64,000 nt of DNA, taken from Flavobacteriaceae bacterium. GTDB taxonomy: Bacteria > Bacteroidota > Bacteroidia > Flavobacteriales > Flavobacteriaceae. The stretch is taken from NCBI GenBank assembly GCA_009926065.1, contig RFPP01000001.1, positions 1 to 64,000 on the forward strand, read 5' to 3'. A program made the translations under genes and the position numbers. A model generated the notes under the pieces. It worked only from the letters and a program-made list of their open reading frames with translations, had not been told where the DNA came from and did not search any database. Below are positions 7,760 through 17,120 of the stretch, piece after piece (position 1 is the first letter of the stretch; each line of letters opens with the position of its first letter).

Positions 7760-8506
7760 ATGAAATTATTACAAGGAAAAACTGCCATTATCACAGGTGC
7801 TAGTCGAGGAATTGGTAAAGGAATTGCGGAGATTTTCGCTAAAAACGGTGCAAATATTGCGTTTACCTATAGTTCATCTGTTGAATCTGCATTGACTTTG
7901 GAAAAAGAACTTAATGCATTGGGCGTGAAAGCAAAAGGTTATCAATCGGATGCTTCCGATTTTAATGAAGCACAAGCTTTTGTAGATGCTGTTTTGGAAG
8001 ATTTTGATACTGTTGATGTATTGATAAATAATGCGGGGATTACAAAAGATAACCTTTTGATGCGAATGACTGAGGAAGATTTTGACAAAGTAATTGATGT
8101 TAATTTGAAATCGGTTTTTAATATGACTAAAGCGATTCAAAAAACATTTTTGAAACAACGTTCAGGTTCAATTATAAATATGAGTAGTGTAGTGGGAGTT
8201 AAAGGAAACGCAGGTCAAACTAACTATTCGGCTTCCAAAGCAGGTGTTATTGGATTTTCAAAATCGGTTGCATTAGAGTTAGGTTCACGAAATATACGAT
8301 GTAATGTTATCGCTCCTGGATTTATTGAAACTGAAATGACGGCAAAGTTAAATGAAGAAGTAGTGAAGGGGTGGAGAGACGGAATTCCTTTGAAAAGAGG
8401 TGGTTCTACGGAAGATGTTGCCAATGCTTGTTTATTTTTTGCATCAGATTTGAGTTCATTTGTAACGGGGCAAGTTTTAAATGTTTGTGGCGGAATGCTA
8501 ACATAA
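7760..8506 (+). CDS. fabG: 3-oxoacyl-ACP reductase FabG
   Basis: A 248-residue short-chain dehydrogenase that reduces 3-oxoacyl-ACP with NADPH in fatty acid elongation. The Rossmann motif TGASRGIGKGIA is at residues 12-23, NNAG near 90, and the catalytic Ser-Tyr-Lys set in INMSSVVGVKGNAGQTNYSASK. The C-terminal GQVLNVCGGM matches FabG rather than generic dehydrogenases. ATG at 7760 gives the family start (MKLLQGKTAIITGAS). It follows the structured RNA element by about 25 bp, so that element could act as leader or upstream terminator. The next gene starts 68 bp downstream on the same strand. Confidence 0.92.
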   Translation: MKLLQGKTAIITGASRGIGKGIAEIFAKNGANIAFTYSSSVESALTLEKELNALGVKAKGYQSDASDFNEAQAFVDAVLEDFDTVDVLINNAGITKDNLLMRMTEEDFDKVIDVNLKSVFNMTKAIQKTFLKQRSGSIINMSSVVGVKGNAGQTNYSASKAGVIGFSKSVALELGSRNIRCNVIAPGFIETEMTAKLNEEVVKGWRDGIPLKRGGSTEDVANACLFFASDLSSFVTGQVLNVCGGMLT

Positions 8507-8574
8507 TAAAATTTAAAAATTAAAGATTCTAAAATTAACAGATTTTTAATTCATAATTTTTTCAAGAAATATAA

Positions 8575-10602
8575 ATGACTACAAACACTGTTCTATTAAT
8601 TTTTTTATCTCTATTAATAGCTGGTGCTTTTTCCTATTATAACTATTATTACAATGCTAAAATAAAATTGAAAATATATTTGATTTTAGCTTTTTTACGA
8701 TTTATTACAGTATTTTGTATTTTATTATTATTGATAAACCCAATTATTACTAATAAAACTCTTGAAATTGTAAAAACTCCGTTGGTAATTGCAGTTGATA
8801 ATTCAAGTTCCATTTCTAATTTAAAAGCAACAAAAGTCACAAAAGAATTATTCAAAAAATTGGCATCGAATGCTGATTTAAATGATAAATTTGATATCCA
8901 AACGTATCGGTTCGATTCTGATTTTGAAAGTTCAGCTAATTTTGACTTTAAAGGATTACAAACAAATATTGATGCCGTTGCAAAAAATAGTAAAAGCATC
9001 AATAAAAATGTTACTTTTCCAACAGTATTAATAACGGATGGAAATCAAACTTCTGGAAATGATTTTGTATTTTCATTTGATTCTAATAATAAGGTTTTCC
9101 CTTTAGTGGTGGGAGATACTACCACTTATTTAGATTTAAGAGTGAGTCAGTTGAATGTTAACAAATATGCTTTTCATAAAAACAAATTTCCAGTAGAGAT
9201 ATTTCTAAATTATTCGGGAACTAAGTCAATTACTTCAAATTTTTCATTATCTCTAGGAAATACTGTATTATATTCTCAAGTAGTTTCTTTTTCACCTTCA
9301 AATAAATCAGTAATAATTTCGGCGCTAATACCCGCAAATAAAATAGGTTTACAAGTGTATAAAGCGAGTATTAATTCTAAAGAAAAAGAGAAAAACACTT
9401 ACAATAACAATTATAATTTCGCTGTTGAAGTAATCGATCAAAGGACAGAAATTGCTTTAATTACCTCGTTAAATCATCCGGATCTTGGTGCTTTAAAAAG
9501 AGCAATTGAGAGTAATGTTCAACGCAAAGTAACGCTTCTTAAACCAAAAGAATTGAATGATTTTAATAAATATAATATTGTAATTTTATATCAACCTACT
9601 ATTGAATTTAAAACTTTTTTTGAAAAAAATACTGTCTGGGGATTAAACACTTTTATTATCACAGGTACAAAAACTGATTTTAACTTTTTGAACCAACAAC
9701 AAAAAGATATGGTTTTTAAAATGAGCTCACAATCTGAAAATTATATTGCAGAGTATAATGATGATTTTAATTTATTCGCGTTGGATGACATTGGTTTTGA
9801 TCAGTTTCCACCATTGGAAAATCCATATGGAATTGTATCTTCATCCGCAAATTTAAATGTATTGTTAGGTTCCACAATTAGGAATATTAATACCAATTCA
9901 CCTTTATTTGCCTTCTCAGAAAATCAAGGTAAGAGAACAGCTTATTTATTAGGTGAAAATAGTTGGAAATGGCGTTTGCAAAGTCATGTTGATACAAAGT
10001 CTTATGAAAAATACGATACTTTTATCGATAAGACGATTCAATATTTAGCAACGAATACAACCAAAAAATCATTAATTGTTAATCACGATGGTTTTTATAA
10101 CTTAGGTGATGCTATAGAAATATCTGCTCAATATTTTAATAAAAACTATGAATTTGATGAAACAGCCAATCTAAATATTACAGTTGTAAATAGAAAAACA
10201 AAGGCAAAAAAATCATATGATTTATTAAAATCTAACACAGATTTTAAAGTTAATTTAGACGGATTAGAAGTAGGTAAATACGACTTTATTGTTAAAGAAA
10301 TTAACTCAAAATCAGCTTACAATGGTTATTTTGAAATATTAGATTTTGATATTGAAAAGCAATTTGTAAATCCAAATTTGACTAAATTATCACAATTGGC
10401 AAATCAAACTAATGGCCAATTAATATATCCTGATAAGATTGATTTATTAATAAAGTCGCTTATTGAAAATGAGGAATATAAATCGGTTCAAAAATCAAAT
10501 ATTAAGAAAATTCCTTTAATAGATTGGGTTTGGCTACTAATAATTTTAGTACTTTGTTTAGCATCAGAATGGTTCCTTAGGAAATACCATGGAATGTTGT
10601 AA
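8575..10602 (+). CDS. Large membrane protein with VWA-like domain
   Basis: A 675-residue membrane protein. Two transmembrane helices at the N-terminus (about residues 5-20 and 30-55) precede a von Willebrand A-like domain: LVIAVDNSSSIS near residue 65-77 has the MIDAS pattern DxSxS, and VLITDGNQTSGND is the typical downstream strand. A long beta-rich region follows and a last transmembrane helix lies near the C-terminus (WVWLLIILVLCLASEW). The layout resembles the VWA/BatA-related membrane proteins common in Bacteroidota, which are uncharacterised. It is transcribed with or after fabG and its stop is 1 bp from that of the convergent LTA-synthase-like gene. Confidence 0.6.
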   Translation: MTTNTVLLIFLSLLIAGAFSYYNYYYNAKIKLKIYLILAFLRFITVFCILLLLINPIITNKTLEIVKTPLVIAVDNSSSISNLKATKVTKELFKKLASNADLNDKFDIQTYRFDSDFESSANFDFKGLQTNIDAVAKNSKSINKNVTFPTVLITDGNQTSGNDFVFSFDSNNKVFPLVVGDTTTYLDLRVSQLNVNKYAFHKNKFPVEIFLNYSGTKSITSNFSLSLGNTVLYSQVVSFSPSNKSVIISALIPANKIGLQVYKASINSKEKEKNTYNNNYNFAVEVIDQRTEIALITSLNHPDLGALKRAIESNVQRKVTLLKPKELNDFNKYNIVILYQPTIEFKTFFEKNTVWGLNTFIITGTKTDFNFLNQQQKDMVFKMSSQSENYIAEYNDDFNLFALDDIGFDQFPPLENPYGIVSSSANLNVLLGSTIRNINTNSPLFAFSENQGKRTAYLLGENSWKWRLQSHVDTKSYEKYDTFIDKTIQYLATNTTKKSLIVNHDGFYNLGDAIEISAQYFNKNYEFDETANLNITVVNRKTKAKKSYDLLKSNTDFKVNLDGLEVGKYDFIVKEINSKSAYNGYFEILDFDIEKQFVNPNLTKLSQLANQTNGQLIYPDKIDLLIKSLIENEEYKSVQKSNIKKIPLIDWVWLLIILVLCLASEWFLRKYHGML

Positions 10603-10603
10603 A

Positions 10604-12697
10604 CTATTTTTGAAACTTTTTATTTTTAAGCATTTCCGAAGCCGTTTGATAGTAGGAAATGGTTTCGTTTTCTAAATCTTTTCTCGGGAGTGTAATTGGA
10701 ATTTGGTCATAAAATAGTTGGAATTCACTACCAAGTTTAGGATTTGGAATTAATTTTAATTGTAACTGTTTTACTTCCTGTTTTGGAGATATTATAGTAA
10801 GAATATTTTCTTTTATCAAACCTAAATTTTGATAAGTTGCAATTAAAGCTCTAGGTTTATAATCTGCTTTTAATACATCTTGACCGTAAAATTTACTTTT
10901 GTAATTAAAATTTAAGATCCCAAAAACCGTTGGCATAATGTCTATTTGAGACATTAAAGTATTAATATGAGTTGGCTTAATAAATCCTGGGCTATAAATC
11001 ATTGCAGGAATTCTATATTTATCTACTGGAAGTTCAGTTTTTCCTGCACTTGAAGCACAGTGATCGGCAATGATTACGAAGACAGTATTTGAAAACCAAG
11101 GCTGTTTTTCAGCTAATTTGAAAAATTTTTTAATAGCAAAATCGGTATATTTCACTCCTCCTTCACGAGATTTAGAATCTCCAGGAATATCAATTTTACC
11201 ATTAGGATATGTAAATGGTCGGTGATTACTAACCGTCATTATATGATTAAAAAAAGGTTTGTTTTGTTTAAATTCAGAATCCATTACTTTAATTGCCTTA
11301 TTATACATGTCTTCATCACAAACGCCCCAAATATTATCAAATGTGATTTCATTTGGTTTAAAGGTTTTTTTATCTACAATATCATAACCATTGCCACCAA
11401 AAAAATCTTGCATATTATCAAAAAAAGCATCTCCTCCATATAGATATTTAACGTCATATCCTTTTTGTTTGAATACGTTTCCGGTAGAAAATTTATTTTT
11501 ATTATCAACTCGCTTTACTACGCTTTCACCAGGAGTTGGGGGGATGCACAAAGTAACCGCTTCAAGTCCACGAACAGTTCTATTTCCAACGGCATATAAA
11601 TTGGTAAAAACCATACTTTGGGTTGCTAGACTATCTAAAAACGGAGTAATTTTTTGTTCGTTTCCATACATTGCCATGAACTCAGCACTATAACTTTCTA
11701 TGGTAATTAGAACCACATTTTTAAGGATTTCAGGCGAATTACTATTAATAATCCTATCGGTAGATTCGTTTTGAGAACCCGGAATTTGATTGTGAATTAG
11801 AGAATAAGCTTGATCGTTTGGAATAGTTTTGTAAAATTTAAAATAATCCAATTCGCTATTCATGAAAGCTAAATAGAATTTGTAAATACCATTTGCTTGC
11901 AATTCATTAGCAAAAATATTATCAGAATTTTCTTTATTAGAAAGTAGCGGGATTGCTATTAGTGAAGCCCCAAATAAACCAAAATAAACCACAGAAATTT
12001 TTATTTTTTCAGAAAGTGTTGGAATGTCTTCAATGTAATTTTTTGAATATTTGACTATGAAATAAGTTACAAATCCAGCAGTTAAATACAATCCTGAAAA
12101 TAATGGAATTACTGGATAAGATTGCATTATATTGCCAATAACTTCATTGGTATAAACCAAATAATCAACTGCAATAAAATTAAATCGAACACCAAATTCA
12201 TTCCAAAAAAAGTACTCACTTATTAAAATTTGAAGAAATAGAAGAACAAACAGAAAAATCACAAAACTGAATAACCAAAATCTAATTTTAGCACGATATT
12301 TTGGAAGAAATAACATTAAACCAAATATGAGTGTTTTAAATGCAACAAATGCAAAACCTATATCTGGTAAAACTCCGCCGTATTCGTTGAGTATGGTATT
12401 AAAAAACTTTATATAAATTAACAATAATACAAATAACCCAAAGTGTATATATCCGAAAGGTTTTAAGTATTTAGAATTAGAAATAAATATTAGATACAAC
12501 CACAGAAAAGCGCTTACAATAAAAAAAATAAATAGATCAGAAAGAAAACCTAAAGTAAATATTTTGATAGTTTCAATAAATGAAAAGGAGGCTTGCGTAA
12601 TTGGGTGAAAAATTAATATAGCTCGCAAAATGAAGCTAATAATTACATATAATAGAGCAAGAGTATAAAATGGCGTGGTTTTTCTTAAAAATGTCAT
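10604..12697 (-). CDS. LTA synthase-family sulfatase-fold membrane protein
   Basis: A 697-residue protein with about five N-terminal transmembrane helices (up to around residue 260) and a periplasmic alkaline-phosphatase/sulfatase-fold domain. Active-site elements: VLITIESYSAEFMAMYG, the Thr nucleophile candidate in NRTVRGLEAVTLC, the metal-binding VIIADHCAS and the His of NHRPFTYP. Relatives transfer phosphoglycerol or phosphoethanolamine groups to envelope polymers; in Gram-negative Bacteroidota the substrate is not known. True lipoteichoic acid is not expected here, so a modification of lipid A, glycan or lipid head groups is more likely. Single gene, convergent with the VWA protein. Confidence 0.82.
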   Translation of the reverse strand: MTFLRKTTPFYTLALLYVIISFILRAILIFHPITQASFSFIETIKIFTLGFLSDLFIFFIVSAFLWLYLIFISNSKYLKPFGYIHFGLFVLLLIYIKFFNTILNEYGGVLPDIGFAFVAFKTLIFGLMLFLPKYRAKIRFWLFSFVIFLFVLLFLQILISEYFFWNEFGVRFNFIAVDYLVYTNEVIGNIMQSYPVIPLFSGLYLTAGFVTYFIVKYSKNYIEDIPTLSEKIKISVVYFGLFGASLIAIPLLSNKENSDNIFANELQANGIYKFYLAFMNSELDYFKFYKTIPNDQAYSLIHNQIPGSQNESTDRIINSNSPEILKNVVLITIESYSAEFMAMYGNEQKITPFLDSLATQSMVFTNLYAVGNRTVRGLEAVTLCIPPTPGESVVKRVDNKNKFSTGNVFKQKGYDVKYLYGGDAFFDNMQDFFGGNGYDIVDKKTFKPNEITFDNIWGVCDEDMYNKAIKVMDSEFKQNKPFFNHIMTVSNHRPFTYPNGKIDIPGDSKSREGGVKYTDFAIKKFFKLAEKQPWFSNTVFVIIADHCASSAGKTELPVDKYRIPAMIYSPGFIKPTHINTLMSQIDIMPTVFGILNFNYKSKFYGQDVLKADYKPRALIATYQNLGLIKENILTIISPKQEVKQLQLKLIPNPKLGSEFQLFYDQIPITLPRKDLENETISYYQTASEMLKNKKFQK

Positions 12698-12809
12698 GAT
12701 TGAAATTTTTTACAAAAATAAGCAATTAGAATTATAAAATATAATCTCAACAATAGTTCTATTTGGTAGCGAAAAAAACTAATAGCTCATTTCTATATAT
12801 TGATAATTA

Positions 12810-12843
12810 ATTAGGTTATATTTGTTTACTATATATACCTAAT
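12810..12843 (+). promoter_or_regulatory. Palindromic operator-like site around a -7 box, upstream of Er-VIT1 gene
   Basis: ATTAGGT (12810-12816) and ACCTAAT (12837-12843) form an inverted repeat. Between them, TATATTTG (12817-12824) matches TAnnTTTG. The left arm reads TTAGGTTA, identical to the half-site I recall for DtxR/IdeR metal regulators, but the arm spacing is wider than in a classical DtxR box. Placement over a promoter for an iron exporter makes metal control plausible. Confidence 0.4.
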
Positions 12844-12853
12844 AATTTGGTAT

Positions 12854-12883
12854 ATTTTGAACAAAATAGTTATTATAATTTTG
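12854..12883 (+). promoter_or_regulatory. Second, proximal promoter of the Er-VIT1 gene
   Basis: TAATTTTG (12876-12883) matches the TAnnTTTG -7 box and TTTG (12856-12859) sits 16 bp upstream as a possible -33 element. The -33 region lies inside ATTTTG-AA-CAAAAT (12854-12867), a perfect 6-bp dyad, another possible operator. The leader to the ATG at 12901 would be about 10 nt. Confidence 0.4.
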
Positions 12884-12900
12884 AGTAATTAAAATTAAAA

Positions 12901-14019
12901 ATGGATTTAAACAAACTAAAATCACAATTACAAACAGAAGTAGATACTGCGTTTCTTTATTCTAGTATAGCTTCAATTCAATCCGATGAAAACTTAAGTC
13001 GTGTATTGAATAGTTTGGCTGAAATTGAGAATGGGCATGCCAATCATATGTTGAAAAAAGTTAATGAGCTGGATTCAAGCTATGAAATGCCACCACCATC
13101 TTCAAGAGCAAAATTCCAATTGAAAGTAGGAAAATTATTTGGATACGGCTCAATAATTAGTAGTTTATCAAGCGTAGAAAAACAATTTGCTGTTAATTCT
13201 ATTAAAAATAAAATTGAAAGTGGTGAAAAGTTGAGTGGTTTTGAGCACAATCATTTGAATATTATTGAGGCGGTAAATAATAATAAAGCTCTAAATGTTT
13301 CTGGAGTTTTATTATCAAAATTTGAAAGCCGACATAAATCGGTAGGTGGAAATGCACTTCGAGCCGCAGTTTTAGGATCGAATGACGGATTAGTTTCTAA
13401 TATGAGTTTGGTGATGGGAGTTGCAGGTGCAGCAGTTTCGAACGATACCATTTTATTAACTGGAATTGCAGGTTTAATGGCAGGATCAATTTCAATGGCA
13501 TTAGGAGAATGGTTGTCGGTTCAAAGTTCTAGGGAATTGAACCAGCGTCAAATTGACTTGGAAATGGAAGAATTAGAAGCATCGCCAGAAGAAGAAAAAA
13601 AGGAATTGGTTTTATTATATCAAGCTAAAGGAATGGGAATTGATGAGGCCAAAAAATTAGCAGACAAAGCATTTGAATCAAAAGAAACAGCAATTGATGC
13701 TATAATTAAAGAGGAATTGGGAATTGACAAGGAAGACCTCGGAGGTTCGGCATGGGAAGCAGCATTTGCTTCTTTTTTATTATTTTCAATCGGTGCAATA
13801 ATTCCACTTTATCCATTTATGATATTAGAAGGGAAAAATGCTATTATTTTAAGTATTATTAGTAGTATTGTTGGATTATTCGGAATAGGAGCAGCTATTA
13901 CTTTATTAACGGGTAAGAGTATTTTGTATTCTGGTTTAAGACAAGTTGCCTTTGGATTAACCGCAGCTGCAGTTACTTACGGGATTGGGACCTTAATTGG
14001 AGTTTCATTAGCAGGTTAA
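12901..14019 (+). CDS. Er-VIT1 fusion (MbfA-like) iron exporter
   Basis: A 372-residue fusion of an N-terminal ferritin-like/rubrerythrin domain (residues 1-140; helices with TEVDTAFLYSSIA, LAEIENGHANHM, EHNHLNIIEAV carrying candidate Glu/His di-iron ligands) and a C-terminal VIT1/CCC1 membrane domain. The membrane domain starts with the family signature LGSNDGLVSNMSLVMGVAGA, has the cytosolic Glu-rich metal-binding stretch (DLEMEELEASPEEEKKEL) and ends with transmembrane helices. Proteins of this design (MbfA of rhizobia) sit in the inner membrane and export iron under iron or peroxide stress. The promoter region carries palindromes suited to metal control. It is followed 79 bp later by another small membrane protein gene. 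Confidence 0.88.
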   Translation: MDLNKLKSQLQTEVDTAFLYSSIASIQSDENLSRVLNSLAEIENGHANHMLKKVNELDSSYEMPPPSSRAKFQLKVGKLFGYGSIISSLSSVEKQFAVNSIKNKIESGEKLSGFEHNHLNIIEAVNNNKALNVSGVLLSKFESRHKSVGGNALRAAVLGSNDGLVSNMSLVMGVAGAAVSNDTILLTGIAGLMAGSISMALGEWLSVQSSRELNQRQIDLEMEELEASPEEEKKELVLLYQAKGMGIDEAKKLADKAFESKETAIDAIIKEELGIDKEDLGGSAWEAAFASFLLFSIGAIIPLYPFMILEGKNAIILSIISSIVGLFGIGAAITLLTGKSILYSGLRQVAFGLTAAAVTYGIGTLIGVSLAG

Positions 14020-14098
14020 TATGAAAATAAATACATGATAATTATTAATTTTATATCAATTAACAAAGCTATATTTACAAATATTAAACAAAATAATT

Positions 14099-14599
14099 AT
14101 GAATGACGCACACTTACATTTACTAGTAAATCATTTTCCAATTATAGGGACAATTTTAGGATTGGGAATATTGATAACGGGAATATTACAAAAGAACAAA
14201 TCAGTTAAAAACACAGCCTATATTTTATTTATTGTAGCTGCTATTTTTGCTGCATTTAGTATGGGAACAGGAGAAGGAGCTGAAGAGTTAGTTGAAGATC
14301 TTCCATCAATTGGTAAACAAATAATTCACGAACACGAAGAAATTGCCGAAAAATTTGCTATCATCATGTATTTAAATGGATTTTTAGGTTTACTAACACT
14401 TTACACATCTATTAAGAATCATAAATTAGCTACAACTTTTTCATATATTACATTAGTTTTAGCAATAATAGCTGCTGTATTTGCGAAAAGTGTTGGAACT
14501 AGTGGTGGTGAAATTCGTCATACAGAAATTAGAGCGAATACTGTTATAAATTCAAATGAAAACGCTCCAGGTTTGCAAAATGTAAAAGACGAAGATTAA
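14099..14599 (+). CDS. Four-helix membrane protein, function unknown
   Basis: A 166-residue integral membrane protein with four predicted transmembrane segments. It opens with DAHLHLLVNHFPIIGTILGLGILI, a histidine-rich motif (LHLLVNHFP) known from DUF2231-type membrane proteins, which are sometimes linked with haem or redox functions. Between helices 2 and 3 is an acidic/histidine stretch (IIHEHEEIAEKF) that could bind a metal. It lies 79 bp downstream of the iron exporter on the same strand, so a link to metal or redox homeostasis is possible but unproven. Confidence 0.55.
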   Translation: MNDAHLHLLVNHFPIIGTILGLGILITGILQKNKSVKNTAYILFIVAAIFAAFSMGTGEGAEELVEDLPSIGKQIIHEHEEIAEKFAIIMYLNGFLGLLTLYTSIKNHKLATTFSYITLVLAIIAAVFAKSVGTSGGEIRHTEIRANTVINSNENAPGLQNVKDED

Positions 14600-14601
14600 A
14601 A

Positions 14602-15006
14602 TTATAAATTCTCAAGTTCATCCAATAATTGGACCTGGGATTTTAATCTTTCAATGAGCATGGAAATAATTCTTTTATTCAATGCGGATGCATTTTTAGA
14701 GTATAATTTATATTCCTCAATTTGCAATAAACCAATACTTGTACCTATAAGTAAATTTCTAAACTTATTATCGTTAAGTATTGAATTTTCAATATAATCC
14801 AACTTTTTTTCTACCTTAAATTGGCTAAATTGAGCTTTATTTTTTAAAATGTAATTTTTAAATAATTCAATATATAATTCATTTTGTAATTTCAAAATTG
14901 GTCGTAATGTTTGATTTTGAAACAATTCTTCTTCAGAAGTCTGAGAATTTATTTTTCCTAAAGTTTCTCCTCTCAAGGTTGTTATAAAATGGTCTCTAAT
15001 ATTCAT
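14602..15006 (-). CDS. Uncharacterised helical cytosolic protein
   Basis: A 134-residue soluble protein, predicted almost entirely helical, with no signal peptide and no recognisable motif. It begins NIRDHFITTLRGETLG and ends in amphipathic helices (MLIERLKSQVQLLDELENL) suited to coiled-coil pairing. Its stop codon is 2 bp from that of the convergent membrane protein gene. I cannot assign a family or function; similar flavobacterial proteins, as far as I recall, are also unnamed. Confidence 0.5.
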   Translation of the reverse strand: MNIRDHFITTLRGETLGKINSQTSEEELFQNQTLRPILKLQNELYIELFKNYILKNKAQFSQFKVEKKLDYIENSILNDNKFRNLLIGTSIGLLQIEEYKLYSKNASALNKRIISMLIERLKSQVQLLDELENL

Positions 15007-15074
15007 GATTTTAATAAATTTAACAGTAAACTAATTTATGAAATCTAAGTTTATTATCATGTAAATTTATGTTG

Positions 15075-15082
15075 TATTTTTG
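15075..15082 (+). promoter_or_regulatory. -7 box of the thioesterase gene
   Basis: TATTTTTG matches TAnnTTTG and lies 15 bp before the ATG at 15098, leaving a very short leader. No convincing -33 TTG was seen. Confidence 0.45.
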
Positions 15083-15097
15083 TAAAAAATATTTGCA

Positions 15098-15484
15098 ATG
15101 AGATTTCACACACGTAAATGGGTAAAACCAGAAGATTTAAATCCTAACGGAACTTTATTTGGAGGAAAATTATTAGCTTGGATTGATGAGGAATTAGCTC
15201 TTTATTCAATTATCCAATTAGAAAATAGTCGTGTTGTTACCAAATATATGTCTGAAATTAATTTTAGAAGCTCTGCTAAACAAGGTGATATTATAGAAAT
15301 TGGAATTGATGTTGTAAAATTCGGAAACACTTCATTAACTCTAAAGTGTGAAGCTAGAAATATGATGACCAGAGAAACTATTATCACAATTGATTCAATT
15401 ACAATGGTGAGTTTAGGGGAAGATGGAAAACCAAAACCACATGGAAAAACTCAAATTGAGTATGTTTCAGATCGATTAAAATAG
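15098..15484 (+). CDS. Acyl-CoA thioesterase, hotdog fold (YciA/BFIT type)
   Basis: A 128-residue hotdog thioesterase that hydrolyses acyl-CoA. The family signature is clear: PEDLNPNGTLFGGKLLAWIDE with the conserved Asn-Gly and the Asp in the central helix, then VTKYMSEINFRSSAKQGDIIE and the strand SLTLKCEARNM. This group (acyl-CoA thioester hydrolase, PF03061) usually prefers medium to long acyl-CoAs and functions as a hexamer. It stands alone between a minus-strand unknown gene and the convergent mscS-type gene, whose stop lies 3 bp away. A strong -7 box just upstream supports the chosen start. Confidence 0.85.
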   Translation: MRFHTRKWVKPEDLNPNGTLFGGKLLAWIDEELALYSIIQLENSRVVTKYMSEINFRSSAKQGDIIEIGIDVVKFGNTSLTLKCEARNMMTRETIITIDSITMVSLGEDGKPKPHGKTQIEYVSDRLK

Positions 15485-15487
15485 AAT

Positions 15488-16744
15488 TTATTTGCTTACA
15501 TCAATTGTATTTGTCATTTCATAAATTTCCAGATCAAAATACTTGATTGAAGCGAATATATGGTCAAATATATCAGCCATTATGTATTCGTAATTTTCAA
15601 ACTTTTTATCATTTGAAAAAGCATAAATTTCTAATGGAATTCCATTTTGCGTTGGCTGTAATTGCCGACACAACAAAATCATATCTTTATTTAGTCCCGG
15701 ATGGTTATGTAAATACTGCGTAATATATTTTCTAAATAACCCAAAATTGGTCATATTTCTACCATTTATGGCAATAGTTTTATCTACATTATGATTTAAA
15801 TTATACTTCGCTATTTCATCTTGACGATGTTGGATATAGGATGTAATTAATTGAATTCTTTTTAAGTTTTCAATTTCTTGATCTTTCATAAATCGAATGC
15901 TACTGGCTTTTATTAGTACATATCTTTTAATTCTCCTTCCGTCTGAATCTAACATTCCACGCCAATTTCTAAACGAATCTGAAATCAAACTATAAGTTGG
16001 TATAGTGGTAGTAGTGTTATCAAAATTTCTTACTTTGACAGTAGCTAAATTAATTTCAGTTACATCACCATCGGCACCAAATTTATCGAAGGTTATCCAG
16101 TCACCAATTCTAACCATATCATTTAAGGAAACCTGAACACTTGCAACAAATCCAAGTATTGTATCTCTAAAAATCAATATTATTACTGCAGATACCGTCC
16201 CTAATATTGCAAGTAGATTTTTTGTATCAATATCAAAAATTTCTGATACTATTATAATTGTACCAAAAATCCAAAGAACTATCATAATTACTTGTATGTA
16301 ACTATCAATGGGTTTATCACTAAATTTAGGGTCTTGTTTTAAAAAATCTCTAATTGCATTAAAAATGGTTCTTACTATCCAAAGTATAAGCAAAACGATG
16401 TAAACTCCAACTAATTTACCAAATACCGTTTCCCAATAATCAAAGTCTTTAAGAATTATTGGAACCGATTTATAAATAAATAGTAACGGAATCAAATGCG
16501 CTATATATTTAGCTGTTTTATTTGAAACCAATAAATCATCAAACTTAGTTTTGGTTTTTCTAGCAATAAATATCATAGCTGTCACTAATATCATTCTAAA
16601 AACTATATAGATCGTATAAGCTAATACACACAATAAAGCAGTATTTATTGCAATACTTATATAAGAAGCAATAGATGAATTAATACCTATTTTGAGTAAT
16701 AATGTAGAGCTCCAACCAAATATAGATTCAATTATTTTTATCAT
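15488..16744 (-). CDS. Mechanosensitive channel, YbdG-like MscS family
   Basis: A 418-residue inner membrane protein with about five N-terminal transmembrane helices and an MscS core. The pore-lining helix and beta domain are recognisable: TILGFVASVQVSLNDMVRIG, then DWITFDKFGADGDVTEINLATVKV and TTIPTYSLISDSFRNWRGM. The last segment closely resembles the E. coli miniconductance channel YbdG (about 415 residues), to which it also corresponds in length. Such channels open on membrane tension during osmotic down-shock. Its start codon overlaps the stop of the upstream DUF3817 gene (ATGA), so the two are co-translated. Confidence 0.88.
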   Translation of the reverse strand: MIKIIESIFGWSSTLLLKIGINSSIASYISIAINTALLCVLAYTIYIVFRMILVTAMIFIARKTKTKFDDLLVSNKTAKYIAHLIPLLFIYKSVPIILKDFDYWETVFGKLVGVYIVLLILWIVRTIFNAIRDFLKQDPKFSDKPIDSYIQVIMIVLWIFGTIIIVSEIFDIDTKNLLAILGTVSAVIILIFRDTILGFVASVQVSLNDMVRIGDWITFDKFGADGDVTEINLATVKVRNFDNTTTTIPTYSLISDSFRNWRGMLDSDGRRIKRYVLIKASSIRFMKDQEIENLKRIQLITSYIQHRQDEIAKYNLNHNVDKTIAINGRNMTNFGLFRKYITQYLHNHPGLNKDMILLCRQLQPTQNGIPLEIYAFSNDKKFENYEYIMADIFDHIFASIKYFDLEIYEMTNTIDVSK

Positions 16745-17022
16745 TTTTTTAAATATTTTTGTTCAATGTAGAAGGTAGCAAATGGGAGGAGAGAAGCTAA
16801 TAATACAAATCCTAATTTAATTTTATCCCAATTTTGTGATTTTGTAATTACTAGTGCTAAAAAAATGTATGCAATAAAAAGTATACCATGCGACATCCCT
16901 AATGGATATAATAATTGAAGATACAAATCTAAATTATTTGGTTTAATCAATAACATATTGGTAAATAATGCCAAATATGAAATTCCCTCTAAAATTGCGA
17001 CAGATTTAAAAATTTTTATCAT
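16741..17022 (-). CDS. DUF3817 small membrane protein
   Basis: A 93-residue membrane protein with three transmembrane helices; the segment VAILEGISYLALF followed by LGMSHGILFIAYIFLA is the DUF3817 pattern (conserved Glu-Gly-Ser and His). Function unknown; some relatives are fused to or adjacent to transporters. I chose ATG at 17022 (MIKIFKSVAILEG); the frame opens further to an ATG at 17061, but the added residues are not family-like and a TAnnTTTG box (TAAATTTG) falls within them. It overlaps the mechanosensitive channel gene by 4 bp. Confidence 0.7.
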   Translation of the reverse strand: MIKIFKSVAILEGISYLALFTNMLLIKPNNLDLYLQLLYPLGMSHGILFIAYIFLALVITKSQNWDKIKLGFVLLASLLPFATFYIEQKYLKK

Positions 17023-17120
17023 ATTAATGTATAAAATATTTACAAATTTAATTAATATCATGTATTATTTTACATTCTTTGAAAAAGTAATTTAAATTTG
17101 TATGAAACCTTTATTTGCAA

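Noticed and set aside
11222..11693. Plus-strand reading frames inside the LTA-synthase-like gene
   Set aside because: Antisense shadows of a clearly coding minus-strand gene; no signal, motif or leader.
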